Source: Neolecta irregularis DAH-3
Lineage: Eukaryota > Ascomycota > Neolectomycetes > Neolectales > Neolectaceae
Reading direction: 5' to 3'
DNA length: 19,597 nucleotides
Assembly: GCA_001929475.1 (NCBI GenBank)
Contig: LXFE01000350.1
Location: 1-19,597 of the forward strand
The position numbers and the translations under genes are program-made. This document shows positions 19,390 to 19,597 of this stretch, piece after piece; within the stretch, counting starts at the first letter, position 1, and the number at the start of each line of letters is the position of its first letter. The notes under the pieces were generated by a model. It did no database searches. It saw only the letters and a list, made by a program, of their open reading frames with translations, and had not been told where the DNA came from.

Positions 19390-19597
19390 GGGGAGAGGGC
19401 GGTGCGGGATGGGCGGCTCGGATAGGCGGCGGCGGGAGGCGCCGTGTGGCTGCTGGTGGCGCCGGGGTCTGTTGGCTGTGTATTCGTGTATTCTGCCTGT
19501 CTGCTGTGTGTATGCTGTCTATATGCACTGTCTGTCTGGGTTGCTGTTTATATGCATGACTGTCTTCTGTCTACATGCATGTCTTCTGTCTACATGC
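19390..19597 (-). promoter_or_regulatory. Yap1 5' flank with short upstream ORFs
   Basis: On the minus strand, upstream of the Yap1 ATG, there are two ATG-TAG start-stop pairs (19595-19590 and 19576-19571), a 10-codon ORF (19580-19548) and a 12-codon ORF (19557-19519). If the transcript begins far enough upstream they would act as uORFs. The transcript start is not visible, and the window ends at 19597. Confidence 0.4.
19561..19597. repeat. 19-bp tandem repeat at window edge
   Basis: TGTCTTCTGTCTACATGCA at 19561-19579 repeats at 19580-19597, where the window ends, so further copies may follow. The preceding ~100 bp are also rich in TGTCTG-type words, suggesting a degenerate longer array. Confidence 0.75.

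Noticed and set aside
18923-19528. 201-codon minus-strand frame from 19528
   Set aside because: It begins with GTG and runs out of frame through the Yap1 exons and introns; its Pro/Arg-rich content reflects the GC-rich DNA.

Overview
This window looks like nuclear DNA from a filamentous ascomycete (Pezizomycotina-like). It carries eight protein-coding genes with housekeeping or stress roles, all interrupted by spliceosomal introns. The AP-1 factor has both cysteine-rich domains in the arrangement typical of Pezizomycotina, and the other proteins match fungal orthologues along their length. The class cannot be assigned from sequence alone. The introns are notably small: of about 41 reconstructed by reading-frame continuity and family motifs, most are 34-46 nt, and at least two use GC donors.

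Layout from left to right. 1-1178: no gene I can name. 1179-2829 (-): microsomal cytochrome P450 of the CYP52/alkane-fatty-acid hydroxylase type. 3090-3779 (-): Fyv6/FAM192A (NIP30) protein. 4034-6171 (+): Mak5 DEAD-box ribosome-assembly helicase, divergent from Fyv6 across 254 bp. 6172-7174: repeat-rich intergenic DNA with two 8-4-8 palindromes and two pairs of direct repeats. 7175-9047 (+): Cmr1/WDR76 WD40 protein with a recent tandem duplication of 46 residues. 10206-10644 (+): SUMO. 11188-13548 (+): cytosolic M3 metallopeptidase (thimet oligopeptidase/Prd1 type). 14131-17964 (-): Kap123/importin beta-4. 18267-19389 (-): compact Yap1-like AP-1 bZIP factor in GC-rich DNA. 19390-19597: its 5' flank, with a 19-bp tandem repeat and several tiny upstream ORFs.

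The genes do not form an operon-like pathway or a biosynthetic cluster. Loose themes are RNA and ribosome biology (Fyv6, Mak5, and Kap123, which imports ribosomal proteins) and genome or protein quality control (Cmr1, SUMO, M3 peptidase, Yap1). I saw no transposase, reverse transcriptase, CRISPR array, rRNA or convincing tRNA. The most notable signals are the uniformly tiny introns, the GC-AG introns, one stop-free in-frame 36-nt intron, micro-exons, the intergenic palindromes, the Cmr1 duplication, and the upstream ORF cluster before Yap1.
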